Below, piece after piece: positions 27,510 to 35,699 of a DNA stretch of 64,000 nt (positions are counted from its first letter, which is position 1; the number at the start of each line of letters is the position of its first letter). This DNA is from Cellulomonas fimi (GTDB lineage: Bacteria; Actinomycetota; Actinomycetes; Actinomycetales; Cellulomonadaceae): the NCBI RefSeq assembly GCF_028583725.1, contig NZ_CP110680.1:3472001-3536000 (forward strand), read 5' to 3'. The notes beneath the pieces are model-generated. The model did no database searches. It was not told the DNA's origin and saw only the letters and a list, made by a program, of their open reading frames with translations. Both the position numbers and the translations under genes were made by a program.

Positions 27510-28098
27510 GGCCGGCCTCGACCGGTCGGCCGTCGTCGGGCTCGCGCTCGCGGTCCTCGACGACTCCCCCGGCGGGCTCGGCGACCTCACGCTCGCGGCC
27601 GTCGCCGCGCGCGCCGGGGTCGCCGTGCCGAGCCTCTACAAGCACGTCGACGGCCTGCCCGGGCTGCGCCGGGACGTCGCGCGCGCGTGCGTCGAGGACT
27701 TCACCGAGGTCCTGGAGGAGGCGGCCCCGGCGGGCACCGAGCCCGAGCAGCGGCTGCGCGCCATGGCCGATGCCCTGCGCGGCTACGCCCGCACGCACCC
27801 CGGCCGCTACCGGGCCGTGCAGGTCGGGGGCTGGCCGCAGGACGACGACGCGACCGCCGTCAAGGTCGCGGCCGCCCGCACGGTCGCGCTCATGTCCGAG
27901 ACCGTCGCCGGGCTCGGGGTCCGCGCCGAGCGGCACGTCGACGCCGTGCGGGCCGTCCGCGCGGCGCTGCACGGGTTCGTCGTGCTCGAGCTCGACGGCG
28001 GCTTCGGCATGCCCGACGACGTCGACGCGAGCTACCGCTTCCTCGTCGACGGCCTGGTCCGCGGCCTCCTCGCGACGGCGGACGCCCCGGTCGCCTGA
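27502..28098 (+). CDS. TetR-family transcriptional regulator
   Basis: A 198-residue regulator with an N-terminal TetR helix-turn-helix (residues about 8-55: LTLAAVAARAGVAVPSLYKHVDG) and a helical ligand-binding domain ending in the WHG-type C-terminal pattern (ALHGFVVLELDGGFGMP). The GTG start overlaps the hydrolase stop. It likely binds the GCTAATG-G-CATTAGC palindrome in front of the operon. It is convergent with, not adjacent to the promoter of, the acyl-CoA ligase. That promoter has a different operator sequence, so this TetR is not the obvious regulator there. Confidence 0.92.
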   Translation: MPRAGLDRSAVVGLALAVLDDSPGGLGDLTLAAVAARAGVAVPSLYKHVDGLPGLRRDVARACVEDFTEVLEEAAPAGTEPEQRLRAMADALRGYARTHPGRYRAVQVGGWPQDDDATAVKVAAARTVALMSETVAGLGVRAERHVDAVRAVRAALHGFVVLELDGGFGMPDDVDASYRFLVDGLVRGLLATADAPVA

Positions 28099-28135
28099 CG
28101 CGGCCCGACGGCCCGCCGGGCCGGTCCGGATCTCG

Positions 28136-29827
28136 TCAGGCGGCGCCGCCCGTGAGCACCTGCTCGCGCACGACCCGACGCAGGACCTTGCCGACCTGCG
28201 ACCGCGGGAGCTCGGTGAGCACGACGAGACGGCGCGGCAGCGCGTACCGGGCGAGCCGCTGCTCGCACCACTCCCGGACGGCGGCCAGGTCGACGCCCGA
28301 CGCACCGTCGGCGAGCACCACGGCCGCGACGACGGACTCGCCGAGGTCGCCGCCCGGCACCCCGACGACGGCCACGTCGGCGATCCCCGGCATGCCGCGC
28401 AGGTGGTCCTCGACCTGCGACGGGTACACCTTGAACCCGCCGGTGACGATCATCTCCTTCATGCGGTCGACCAGGACGACGCTGCCGTCGACGACCTGCA
28501 CGACGTCGCCCGTGCGCAGCCACCCGCCGGGCAGGAGCTGGTGGGCGGTCTCCTCGGGGCGCTGCCAGTAGCCCTGGAACACCTGCGGCCCGCGGATGAG
28601 GAGCTCGCCGCCGGTCGCGGGGTCGACGTCGCGCGTCGGGTCCTCCTGGTCGACGACGCGCACCTCGGTGCTCGGGAACGGCAGGCCGAGCGTGCCGGGC
28701 CGGCGCTCGGCCGTGAGCGGGTTGCCGAGCGCGACGGGCGACGTCTCCGTCATGCCGTAGCCCTCGACGACGAGCCCCCCGGTCGCCGCCTCCCAGCGGC
28801 GCGCGGTCTCGGCCGGCAGCGCCATCGCGCCCGAGATCGCGTGCGTGAACGAGGACAGGTCAGCCCCGGCCTCGTCCGCGGCCGTGACGAGCCGGTCGAG
28901 CATGGGCGGGACCGCGGGCAGGAACGTGCCGGGGCGGCGGCGCTGCGCCGCGACGACCATCGCCGGGTCGAACGACGGGAACACGACGAGCGTCGCGCCG
29001 ACGCGCACCGCGTACGACAGGCACAGCGTCAGGCCGAACGCGTGGAAGAACGGCAGCACGCCGTACACGACCTCGGTGCCCGGTTCGACGCCGGTCCACG
29101 CGTGGCCCTGGACGGCGTTGGCGACGAGGTTGCGGTGGCTGAGGACCGCGGCCTTGGGCGTGCCGGTCGTGCCGCCGGTGTACTGCAGGAGCGCGACGTC
29201 GTCGGGCTCGGGCTGCGGGACGGCGGGGTCGAGCGGCCGCGCGTCGGCGACGAGGCGGTGCCACGACGGGACGTCGGGCGGGACCGGACCCTGCATCGCG
29301 GCGCGCGTGCGGCGGGCCTTCGCGACGGGGAGCCTCAGGGCCAGGCGGGAGCGCCACGGCAGGTCGGCCGCGAGGTCGACGGCCACGACGGTGCGGAGGT
29401 CGGTCCGGTCGCGCGTGGCGAGCACGGCGGGGAGCGTCTTCTGCCAGACGAGCGCGACGACCGCGCCGGAGTCGGCGAGCTGGTGCGCGAGCTCGTCGGC
29501 GGTGTAGGTCGGGTTGTGCTCGACGACGACCGCGCCGACGCGCAGGACGGCCTGGAACGCCACGACGTGCGCGGGGCAGTTCGGCATCGCGAGCGCGACG
29601 CGGTCCCCGGGGCGGACGCCGAGGTCGAGCAGCACCTGCGCGGCACGGGCGACGTCGTCGGCGAGCGCGCGGTAGGTCGTCGTCGCTCCGAGGAAGTCGA
29701 GCGCGACGCGGTCCGGCCAGGTGGCCGCCGCGCGGTCGAGGGCGGCGGTGAGCGGCTCGGCGGGGACGTCGACGTGCCGCGGGACCCCGGGCGGGAGGTC
29801 GAACGTGAGGGGGCGCGCGCTGTCCAT
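28136..29827 (-). CDS. fadD: Long-chain fatty acid-CoA ligase
   Basis: A 563-residue ANL-superfamily enzyme activating fatty acids through acyl-AMP to acyl-CoA. Visible are the P-loop YTGGTTGTPKA, the HAFGLTL region, the adenine-binding GYGMTETSP, LRTGDVV, and the hinge/C-terminal GGFKVYPSQVED, with the catalytic Lys in SQVGKVLRR. The ATG at 29827 comes only about ten bases after a TAGGTT -10-like element lying inside a palindromic operator. The same operator occurs before hlyIII, so it probably responds to fatty acid or acyl-CoA status. That response is inference. Confidence 0.92.
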   Translation of the reverse strand: MDSARPLTFDLPPGVPRHVDVPAEPLTAALDRAAATWPDRVALDFLGATTTYRALADDVARAAQVLLDLGVRPGDRVALAMPNCPAHVVAFQAVLRVGAVVVEHNPTYTADELAHQLADSGAVVALVWQKTLPAVLATRDRTDLRTVVAVDLAADLPWRSRLALRLPVAKARRTRAAMQGPVPPDVPSWHRLVADARPLDPAVPQPEPDDVALLQYTGGTTGTPKAAVLSHRNLVANAVQGHAWTGVEPGTEVVYGVLPFFHAFGLTLCLSYAVRVGATLVVFPSFDPAMVVAAQRRRPGTFLPAVPPMLDRLVTAADEAGADLSSFTHAISGAMALPAETARRWEAATGGLVVEGYGMTETSPVALGNPLTAERRPGTLGLPFPSTEVRVVDQEDPTRDVDPATGGELLIRGPQVFQGYWQRPEETAHQLLPGGWLRTGDVVQVVDGSVVLVDRMKEMIVTGGFKVYPSQVEDHLRGMPGIADVAVVGVPGGDLGESVVAAVVLADGASGVDLAAVREWCEQRLARYALPRRLVVLTELPRSQVGKVLRRVVREQVLTGGAA

Positions 29828-29835
29828 GCTTCAGC

Positions 29836-29872
29836 GTAACCTACGCCACCGTAAGTTACTACTCCGTAACTT
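29836..29872. promoter_or_regulatory. Tandem palindromic operator in the fadD promoter
   Basis: Arms GTAACCTACG and CGTAAGTTAC around CCAC (29836-29859; one mismatch between arms). A second overlapping dyad, AAGTTACT and CGTAACTT around ACTC, ends at 29872. The minus-strand -10 candidate TAGGTT lies in the first dyad. It matches the element at 14359-14391 in arm sequence, four-base spacer and tandem layout. Confidence 0.7.
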
Positions 29873-29910
29873 CGGCTCGCGGTCGGCGGTCCCGTCCGCG
29901 ATCGCTCCGC

Positions 29911-30945
29911 TCAGCGCACCGCGGCGCCCGGTGCCACCTCGGCCTCCGCAGCCGCGAGCACCGACGGCAGCCAGCGCAGCTGACGTTCGAGCTGGTGCGC
30001 CTGGCCGCCCTCGTGCTGGTTGAACGTGTAGACCTCGATGTCGGTGCGCGGCCGCCCGCCGGTCAGGCCCGCGTAGTGGTTGTAGGCCGCGAACACCGTC
30101 GACGGCGGGCACGTCATGTCGCGCAGCGCGACCGAGAACAGCGCGGGCGCGGTCGCGCGCCGGGCCAGGTGCACACCGTCGAAGTAGGCCATCGTGCGGA
30201 ACACGCGCTCCTCGGCGCCGCGGTGCACCGCGAGGTACTGGACGAGCTCGCCGTACGGGAACGCGTCGGTGATGTCGACCGCCCGGCGGTAGTGGCACAG
30301 GAACGGCACGTCGGGCATCGCCGCCGCGAGCCCGTCGGACAGACCGGCCGCCGCGAGCGCGACGCCGCCGCCCTGGCTGATCCCCGCGACGGTCACGCGC
30401 CGCGGGTCGACGCCCGGCAGCGCGCGCACCGCGTCGACCGCGCGCACCGCGTCCGTCATGAGCCGGCGGTAGTAGTGCTGCTCCGGGTCGTGGATGCCGC
30501 GCGTCATGACGCCCGGCGACGCCGGTCCCGAGCCCGCCGGGTCGGGCGTGTGGCCGCCGTTGCCCCAGGTCGAGCCCTGCCCGCGCGTGTCCATGACGAC
30601 GTGCACGAAGCCCGCCGTCGCCCACGCGAGCCGCTCGTGCGCGAACCCGCGGCCACCGCCGTAGCCGATGTACTCGACGACCGCCGGCAGCAGCTCGCCC
30701 GACTCGGCGCTCCCCGCCGGGCGGGTCACCCACGCGCGCACCGGCTGGCCGTCGAAGCCCGCGAACGTCAGGTCGTCGACGTCGACCAGGCGCAGGCCCG
30801 CGTCGGTCCGCGTCACGTCGACCAGCACCTCGTGACGGCGGGCCTCGGCGAGCGTGGTCGCCCAGAAGTCGTCGAGGTCGGCGGGCTCGTCGAGCTCGGG
30901 CCGGTACCGCTCGAGCTCGGGCAGGGGCAGGTCGAACAGGGCCAT
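29911..30945 (-). CDS. Acetylxylan esterase / cephalosporin-C deacetylase family (CE7-like)
   Basis: A 344-residue alpha/beta hydrolase of the AXE1/CE7 type, removing acetyl groups from xylo-oligosaccharides and other acetylated compounds. Family features are the RGQG motif in MDTRGQGS, nucleophile elbow GISQGGG (S190), and the His in NQHEGG. No signal peptide is seen, so it should act in the cytoplasm on imported oligomers, complementing the secreted xylanase encoded 22 kb away. The ATG has a GAAGGAG site. It is monocistronic. Confidence 0.9.
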   Translation of the reverse strand: MALFDLPLPELERYRPELDEPADLDDFWATTLAEARRHEVLVDVTRTDAGLRLVDVDDLTFAGFDGQPVRAWVTRPAGSAESGELLPAVVEYIGYGGGRGFAHERLAWATAGFVHVVMDTRGQGSTWGNGGHTPDPAGSGPASPGVMTRGIHDPEQHYYRRLMTDAVRAVDAVRALPGVDPRRVTVAGISQGGGVALAAAGLSDGLAAAMPDVPFLCHYRRAVDITDAFPYGELVQYLAVHRGAEERVFRTMAYFDGVHLARRATAPALFSVALRDMTCPPSTVFAAYNHYAGLTGGRPRTDIEVYTFNQHEGGQAHQLERQLRWLPSVLAAAEAEVAPGAAVR

Positions 30946-31061
30946 CGTGCTCCTTCGGCGATGACGTGCGGACGCGCAGCGCGCCGCGGACGGCGCACGT
31001 CGGGACGCTACCCCGCCGCCACCACCCCCAGGAAACCGCCTCCCACCCCCGCCGCGCCCGA

Positions 31062-31116
31062 CGACCCGGCGACTGTGACCGGAACACCCGCCGAACCGGT
31101 CACCAGACCCGGGTCG
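31062..31116. repeat. Nested inverted repeats between cbs and the acetyl esterase gene
   Basis: Outer arms CGACCCGG (31062-31069) and CCGGGTCG (31109-31116) enclose inner arms GTGACCGG (31075-31082) and CCGGTCAC (31096-31103). They lie past the cbs stop and upstream of the esterase start on the same strand, so they could be a terminator, an operator pair or both. Confidence 0.5.
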
Positions 31117-31165
31117 ACGGCGCGCGGCGCGTGGAGGACGGCGGGACGGGCCCGGGCGGTCCGGG

Positions 31166-32572
31166 TCAGCGGGCCAGGAAGCCGAGGAGGTCGTGGCGGG
31201 TGAGGACGCCGACGGGCTCGCCGTCGTCGACCACCATGAGCGCGTCGGCCTTCTGCAGCGCCTCGCGTGCGTCCTGCACGGACTCCCCCGACCCGATGAG
31301 CGGGAACGCCGCGGACATGTGCCGGTCGACGCGGTCGGACAGCGCGGCAGCCCCGGAGAAGACGGCGTCGAGCAGGTCGCGCTCGCTCACGGACCCGGCG
31401 ACCTCGCCGACCTTGACGGGCGGCTCGGCCCCGACGACCGGCATCTGCGAGACGCCGTACTCGTGCAGGATCTCGATCGCGTCGCGCACGGTCTCGGTGG
31501 GGTGCGTGTGCACGAGCGACGGGAGCGACCCGGTCTTGGTCCGCAGGACGTCGGCGACGGTCGCGCCCTGGTCGTCGGCGAGGAACCCGTACGACCGCAT
31601 CCACGAGTCGTTGAAGATCTTCGACAGGTAGCCGCGCCCGCTGTCGGGGAGGATCACGACGAACACCGCCCGCGCGGCGGCCTCGGGGTCGCGCTCCTGC
31701 AGCTCGCGGGCGTAGCGCAGCGTCGCCTCGACGGCCATGCCGCACGAGCCGCCGACGAGCAGCCCCTCCTCGCGCGCGAGCCGGCGGGTCATGGCGAACG
31801 AGTCCGCGTCGGAGACGGCGACGATCGCGTCGGGCACCGACGGGTCGTACGCGGCGGGCCAGAAGTCCTCGCCGACCCCCTCGACGAGGTACGGGCGCCC
31901 GTCGCCGCCGGAGTAGACCGAGCCCGCCGGGTCGGCGCCGACGACGACCACGCGGCCGCCGTCCGCCTCGGGCCGGTCCGCCGACACGTCGTGCAGATAC
32001 CGGCCCGTGCCGGTGATCGTGCCGCCCGTGCCGACGCCCGCGACGAGGTGCGTGATCCGCCCGTCGGTGTCGGCCCAGATCTCCGGGCCCGTCGACTCGT
32101 AGTGGCTCGCGGGGCCGTTCGGGTTGGCGTACTGGTTCGGCTTCCAGGCGCCCTCGATCTCGCGCGTGAGCCGGTCGGACACCGAGTAGTAGGAGTCGGG
32201 GTGGTCCGGGGGCACGGCGGTCGGCGTGACGACGACGTCGGCGCCGTACGCGCGCAGCACGTCACGCTTGTCCTGGCTCACCTTGTCGGGGCACACGAAC
32301 ACGCAGCGGTAGCCCTTGCGCTGCGCGACGAGCGCGAGCCCCACGCCGGTGTTGCCGGAGGTCGGCTCGACGATCGTGCCGCCCGGGCGGAGCGCACCGC
32401 TCGCCTCGGCGGCCTCGACCATCTTGAGCGCGATCCGGTCCTTCACGGACCCGCCGGGGTTCATGTACTCGACCTTGGCCAGGATCGTGGCGCTCAGGCC
32501 CGCGGTGACCGACGACAGCCGGACGAGCGGCGTGCCGCCGACCAGCTCGGAGATGTGCTCGGCGTACTTCAC
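31166..32572 (-). CDS. cbs: Cystathionine beta-synthase
   Basis: A 468-residue PLP enzyme condensing homocysteine and serine to cystathionine. The PLP lysine is K44 in MNPGGSVKDR. TSGNTGVG, the GTGGTITG phosphate loop and SDADSFAMTRRLAREEGLLVGGSCGMA are intact. Two C-terminal CBS (Bateman) domains (about residues 345-465) are present, though the haem-binding N-terminus of animal enzymes is absent. It closely resembles Rv1077 of M. tuberculosis as I recall it. The GTG at 32572 gives the family N-terminus and follows a TAACGT hexamer by seven bases with no ribosome-binding site, so the transcript is probably leaderless. Confidence 0.95.
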   Translation of the reverse strand: MKYAEHISELVGGTPLVRLSSVTAGLSATILAKVEYMNPGGSVKDRIALKMVEAAEASGALRPGGTIVEPTSGNTGVGLALVAQRKGYRCVFVCPDKVSQDKRDVLRAYGADVVVTPTAVPPDHPDSYYSVSDRLTREIEGAWKPNQYANPNGPASHYESTGPEIWADTDGRITHLVAGVGTGGTITGTGRYLHDVSADRPEADGGRVVVVGADPAGSVYSGGDGRPYLVEGVGEDFWPAAYDPSVPDAIVAVSDADSFAMTRRLAREEGLLVGGSCGMAVEATLRYARELQERDPEAAARAVFVVILPDSGRGYLSKIFNDSWMRSYGFLADDQGATVADVLRTKTGSLPSLVHTHPTETVRDAIEILHEYGVSQMPVVGAEPPVKVGEVAGSVSERDLLDAVFSGAAALSDRVDRHMSAAFPLIGSGESVQDAREALQKADALMVVDDGEPVGVLTRHDLLGFLAR

Positions 32573-32579
32573 CGACACG

Positions 32580-32621
32580 ACGTTACCGGCCGGTAGCGCA
32601 GGAGACGCGCTACCGGCCGGT
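32580..32621 (-). terminator. Terminator hairpin overlapping the cbs promoter
   Basis: Perfect 15-bp stem (arm ACCGGCCGGTAGCGC, 32585-32599 and 32607-32621) with a seven-base loop, after the Bax1-like gene. Its 3' arm merges with TAACGT (32580-32585), the presumed -10 of cbs. Each arm also contains the palindrome ACCGGCCGGT. Confidence 0.7.
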
Positions 32622-32660
32622 GAGGTCGTGCGAGGGGTCGTCGCGGGCGACGCCCCGCGG

Positions 32661-33485
32661 TCAGTCGCCGCGCAGGATCGCGAGCAGGCGGAGCAGCTCG
32701 AGGTAGAGCCACACCAGCGTGACGACCAGGCCGAACGCGGCCGACCACGCGAGCTTGCGGGGCACGCCCGCGTCGACGCCGCGCTTGATCGCGTCGAAGT
32801 CGACGATGAGGCTCGCCGCGGCAAGACCCACGGCGAGCAGGCCGACGGCCACGCCGATCCAGCCGCTGCGCAGCGGGCCGAACTCGCCACCGCCCACGTT
32901 GAAGAGCATGAGCACGACGTTGACGAGCGAGAAGACCAGGTACCCGACGAGCGCGAGGATCAGCCAGCGCGTGAACTTGGGCGTGACGCGGACGCGGCCC
33001 GAGCGGAACAGGAACAGCGACGCGGCGAACACCGCGAACGTCGCGAGGACGGCCTGGACGACGAGGCCCGGCCAGCGCTGCTCGAAGTAGAGGCTGATGC
33101 CACCGAGGAACACGCCCTGCGCGACGGCGTACAGCGAGATGAGGACCGGGCTGGGCTCGCGCTTGAACGCGTTGACGAGGCCGAGCACGAGGCCCACGAC
33201 CGCGCCGACGACCCACAGGCCCGGCACGAGCGTCCACGTGATCGCGGCGCTCACGACGAGCATCGCGAACAGGCCCGCCGTCTTGATGATGACGTCGTCG
33301 TACGTGAGGCGCCCGGTGTCCCGCGCGGTGGCCGACGGGGCCGCGTACATCTGGTCGAGCGTCGCCGCGTCGACCGTCTGCGTGGCCATGGCACCGGCGC
33401 CGGCGCCGGCCTGTGCCCGGCCGCGGTTGCGCCGGTCGTTCGGGTCCCCGAAGACGGGACTGTTGCTGAAGACGGGGTTGCTCAT
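32661..33485 (-). CDS. Bax inhibitor-1 / YccA family membrane protein
   Basis: A 274-residue protein with a polar N-terminus (about 65 residues) and seven membrane helices in the BI-1-like pattern, including DDVIIKTAGLFAMLVVSAAITW and a C-terminal DFDAIKRGVDAGVPRKLAWSAAFGLVVTLVWLYLELLRLLAIL. The conserved Asp in DFDAI belongs to the family's pH-sensing/calcium-leak site. Bacterial members are proton/calcium channels or have unknown roles. The ATG has GGAGG six bases ahead. It ends at a strong terminator and is divergent from the second ABC exporter. Confidence 0.9.
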   Translation of the reverse strand: MSNPVFSNSPVFGDPNDRRNRGRAQAGAGAGAMATQTVDAATLDQMYAAPSATARDTGRLTYDDVIIKTAGLFAMLVVSAAITWTLVPGLWVVGAVVGLVLGLVNAFKREPSPVLISLYAVAQGVFLGGISLYFEQRWPGLVVQAVLATFAVFAASLFLFRSGRVRVTPKFTRWLILALVGYLVFSLVNVVLMLFNVGGGEFGPLRSGWIGVAVGLLAVGLAAASLIVDFDAIKRGVDAGVPRKLAWSAAFGLVVTLVWLYLELLRLLAILRGD

Positions 33486-33614
33486 GGCGTCCTCCGGGAC
33501 GGCTTGGGCAGGCGTTCGGTCACTGGTGGGGCACGCCGGGTTCGGGCGTTCATCGTACGGAACGTCGGTCGTCCCCAGATCGTTCCAAGGGAGGAGCACG
33601 CCCGCCACCCTGAT

Positions 33615-33663
33615 CCGTCGTCAGGGTGACCCTGACCTGGATCTCAGGTCTTCCGACGGATGA
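33615..33663. promoter_or_regulatory. Compound dyad between the Bax1-like gene and the ABC exporter
   Basis: Outer arms ATCCGTCG (33615-33622) and CGACGGAT (33656-33663) enclose two adjoining palindromes. These are GTCAGGGT-G-ACCCTGAC (33622-33638) and GACCTG/CAGGTC with spacer GATCT (33636-33652). A TAGGGT -10 candidate for the ABC genes follows at 33684-33689, placing the dyads at an operator position. As RNA it could also fold as a three-way junction. Confidence 0.5.
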
Positions 33664-33728
33664 CCCGCACGTTCGCGCGGGCCTAGGGTCGAGCACGGCC
33701 ACACGCTCCCCGACTTTGAGGAAAGACG

Positions 33729-34673
33729 ATGATCGAGGCACAGGGCCTGACCAAGAGATACGGCAGCAAGACCGCGGTGAACGACATCTCGTTCACGGTC
33801 CAGCCCGGCAAGGTGACGGGCTTCCTGGGTCCGAACGGCGCCGGCAAGTCCACGACGATGCGCATGATCGTCGGGCTCGACCGCCCGACGCACGGCACGG
33901 TGACCGTCAACGGCCGCCCGTACGCGCAGCACCGGTCGCCGCTCACCGAGGTGGGCGCGCTCCTCGAGGCGAAGGCCGTCCACACGGGCCGCTCCGCGCG
34001 CAACCACCTGCGGGCGCTCGCCGCGACGCACGGCATCCCCGAGAAGCGCGTGACCGAGGTCATCGGCATGACCGGTCTCGACGGCGTCGCCAAGCGACGG
34101 GTCGGCGGCTTCTCGCTCGGCATGGGCCAGCGCCTCGGCATCGCGGCCGCCCTGCTCGGCGACCCGCGCACGCTCATCCTCGACGAGCCCGTCAACGGAC
34201 TCGACCCCGAGGGCGTGCTGTGGGTCCGCAACCTCGTCAAGTATCTCGCCTCCGAGGGGCGGACGGTCTTCCTGTCGTCGCACCTCATGAGCGAGATGGC
34301 GCTCACCGCCGACCACCTCGTCGTCATCGGCAAGGGCCGGATCATCGCCGACGGGCCCGTGTCCGACGTCGTCGCCCGCGCGACGCGCTCGACGGTCCGG
34401 GTCCGCTCGCCGCAGGCGACGCAGCTCGCGCAGCTGCTGGCCGGCCCGGAGGTCACCGTGAACCCCGTCGAGCCCGGTGTGCTCGAGGTGCTCGGTGCGA
34501 CGTCGGAGGGCGTCGGCGAGGCCGCGGCCGCCGCGCGCATCGTCCTGCACGAGCTCACGCCCGTCACCGGGTCGCTCGAGGACGCGTACATGAGCCTCAC
34601 GCAGGACGCCGTCGAGTACCACTCCGCCACCGTGCCCGGCACGGCCCCGACCGCCCAGGAGCAGTCCGCATGA
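33729..34673 (+). CDS. ABC transporter ATPase (DrrA/BcrA-like)
   Basis: A 314-residue ATPase of the ABC-2 exporter class. Walker A GPNGAGKST is at residues 34-42, signature GFSLGMGQR near 128-136, Walker B ends in LDEPVNGLDPEG, and the switch is in SSHLM. A C-terminal ~90-residue domain (ARATRSTVRVRSPQ onward) is usual for drug/bacteriocin exporters. The ATG has GAGGAAAG ahead and probably a 30-40 base leader. The stop overlaps the permease start (ATGA). Confidence 0.93.
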   Translation: MIEAQGLTKRYGSKTAVNDISFTVQPGKVTGFLGPNGAGKSTTMRMIVGLDRPTHGTVTVNGRPYAQHRSPLTEVGALLEAKAVHTGRSARNHLRALAATHGIPEKRVTEVIGMTGLDGVAKRRVGGFSLGMGQRLGIAAALLGDPRTLILDEPVNGLDPEGVLWVRNLVKYLASEGRTVFLSSHLMSEMALTADHLVVIGKGRIIADGPVSDVVARATRSTVRVRSPQATQLAQLLAGPEVTVNPVEPGVLEVLGATSEGVGEAAAAARIVLHELTPVTGSLEDAYMSLTQDAVEYHSATVPGTAPTAQEQSA

Positions 34674-35536
34674 GCACCGCGACCCTGTCCCCCACCGCCC
34701 CGGCCAAGGCGCCGTCGGCGAGCCCCTACCGGGTGACGTTCGGGCACCTGCTGCGCGCCGAGTGGATCAAGCTCTGGACGGTCCGCTCGACCATCTGGAC
34801 GCTCGCGATGACCGTCGTCGTGATGGTCGGCCTCGTGGCCGCCGTCGCGGGCGTCATGTCGAGCCAGATCGACGACGCCCCGTCGGGCGCGGAGGCCATC
34901 GACCTCGGCCTGACGCCGTTCCTGCCCGCCGTGCAGATGGCGTCGATCGCCGTCGTCGTGCTCGGCGTGCTCGCGATCTCGGGCGAGTACACGACCGGCA
35001 TGATCCGGTCGAGCGTCGCCGCGGCCCCGCGCCGCACGCCCGTCCTGTGGTCGAAGCTCGCGGTCCTGACGGCCACGATCCTCGTGGTCGCGACGGTCGC
35101 CGTGGCCCTCGGCTGGGTCGTCGCGTCGCTGTTCCTCTCGCGCGTCGACCTCGCCCCCGAGCTGTCGGAGCCGCAGGTCCTGCGGGTCCTCGGCGGGTGC
35201 GCGCTCTACCTCGCGACGATCGCCGCGTTCGCGTTCGCGATCGGTGCGCTGCTGCGCCACTCGGCCGCGGCGCTCGCCACGATCCTCGCGCTGCTGCTCG
35301 TCATCGAGAACGTCGTCGCGGCCATCCCGTGGGAGCCGCTGCAGTACGTGAGCCCGTTCCTGCCGGCGACGGCGGGGTCGAAGATCACGCAGACCGACAT
35401 GACGGTCGACATGATGAACTCGATGTCCGAGCACGGCGCGAACCTCACCGCGTGGCAGGGCTACGGCGTCCTCGTGGCGTGGGTGGTCGTGCTGCTGGCC
35501 GTCGCCGCGGTCCTGATGAAGCGCCGCGACGTCTGA
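34670..35536 (+). CDS. ABC-2 type transporter permease
   Basis: A 288-residue permease with six helices: LRAEWIKLWTVRSTIWTLAMTVVVMVGLVAAV at the start, then four internal helices, and a last one ending in VLMKRRDV. The EWIKLWTVRST segment is the usual ATPase-contacting motif of this actinobacterial group. It is coupled to the upstream ATPase and together they form a two-gene exporter for an unknown substrate, in many relatives a peptide or drug. A terminator with a long loop follows. Confidence 0.92.
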   Translation: MSTATLSPTAPAKAPSASPYRVTFGHLLRAEWIKLWTVRSTIWTLAMTVVVMVGLVAAVAGVMSSQIDDAPSGAEAIDLGLTPFLPAVQMASIAVVVLGVLAISGEYTTGMIRSSVAAAPRRTPVLWSKLAVLTATILVVATVAVALGWVVASLFLSRVDLAPELSEPQVLRVLGGCALYLATIAAFAFAIGALLRHSAAALATILALLLVIENVVAAIPWEPLQYVSPFLPATAGSKITQTDMTVDMMNSMSEHGANLTAWQGYGVLVAWVVVLLAVAAVLMKRRDV

Positions 35537-35544
35537 CGTCCTGA

Positions 35545-35593
35545 CGGTCGGTCCCGTCGTCACCTCCTCCGGGCGCGGCGACGGGACCGACCG
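35545..35593 (+). terminator. Terminator of the second ABC exporter
   Basis: Perfect 15-bp stem (arm CGGTCGGTCCCGTCG) with a 19-base loop, nine bases after the permease stop. Confidence 0.75.
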
Positions 35594-35699
35594 CCGCACG
35601 GGCGCGACACCGCCCGTCGAGCCGCCGCTCGACGCGCCGGTGCCGCGCCCGTCGCGTTCCGGCCCCCTGCCCCGCCCCTGCTGATCGGAGGACCGAGCC

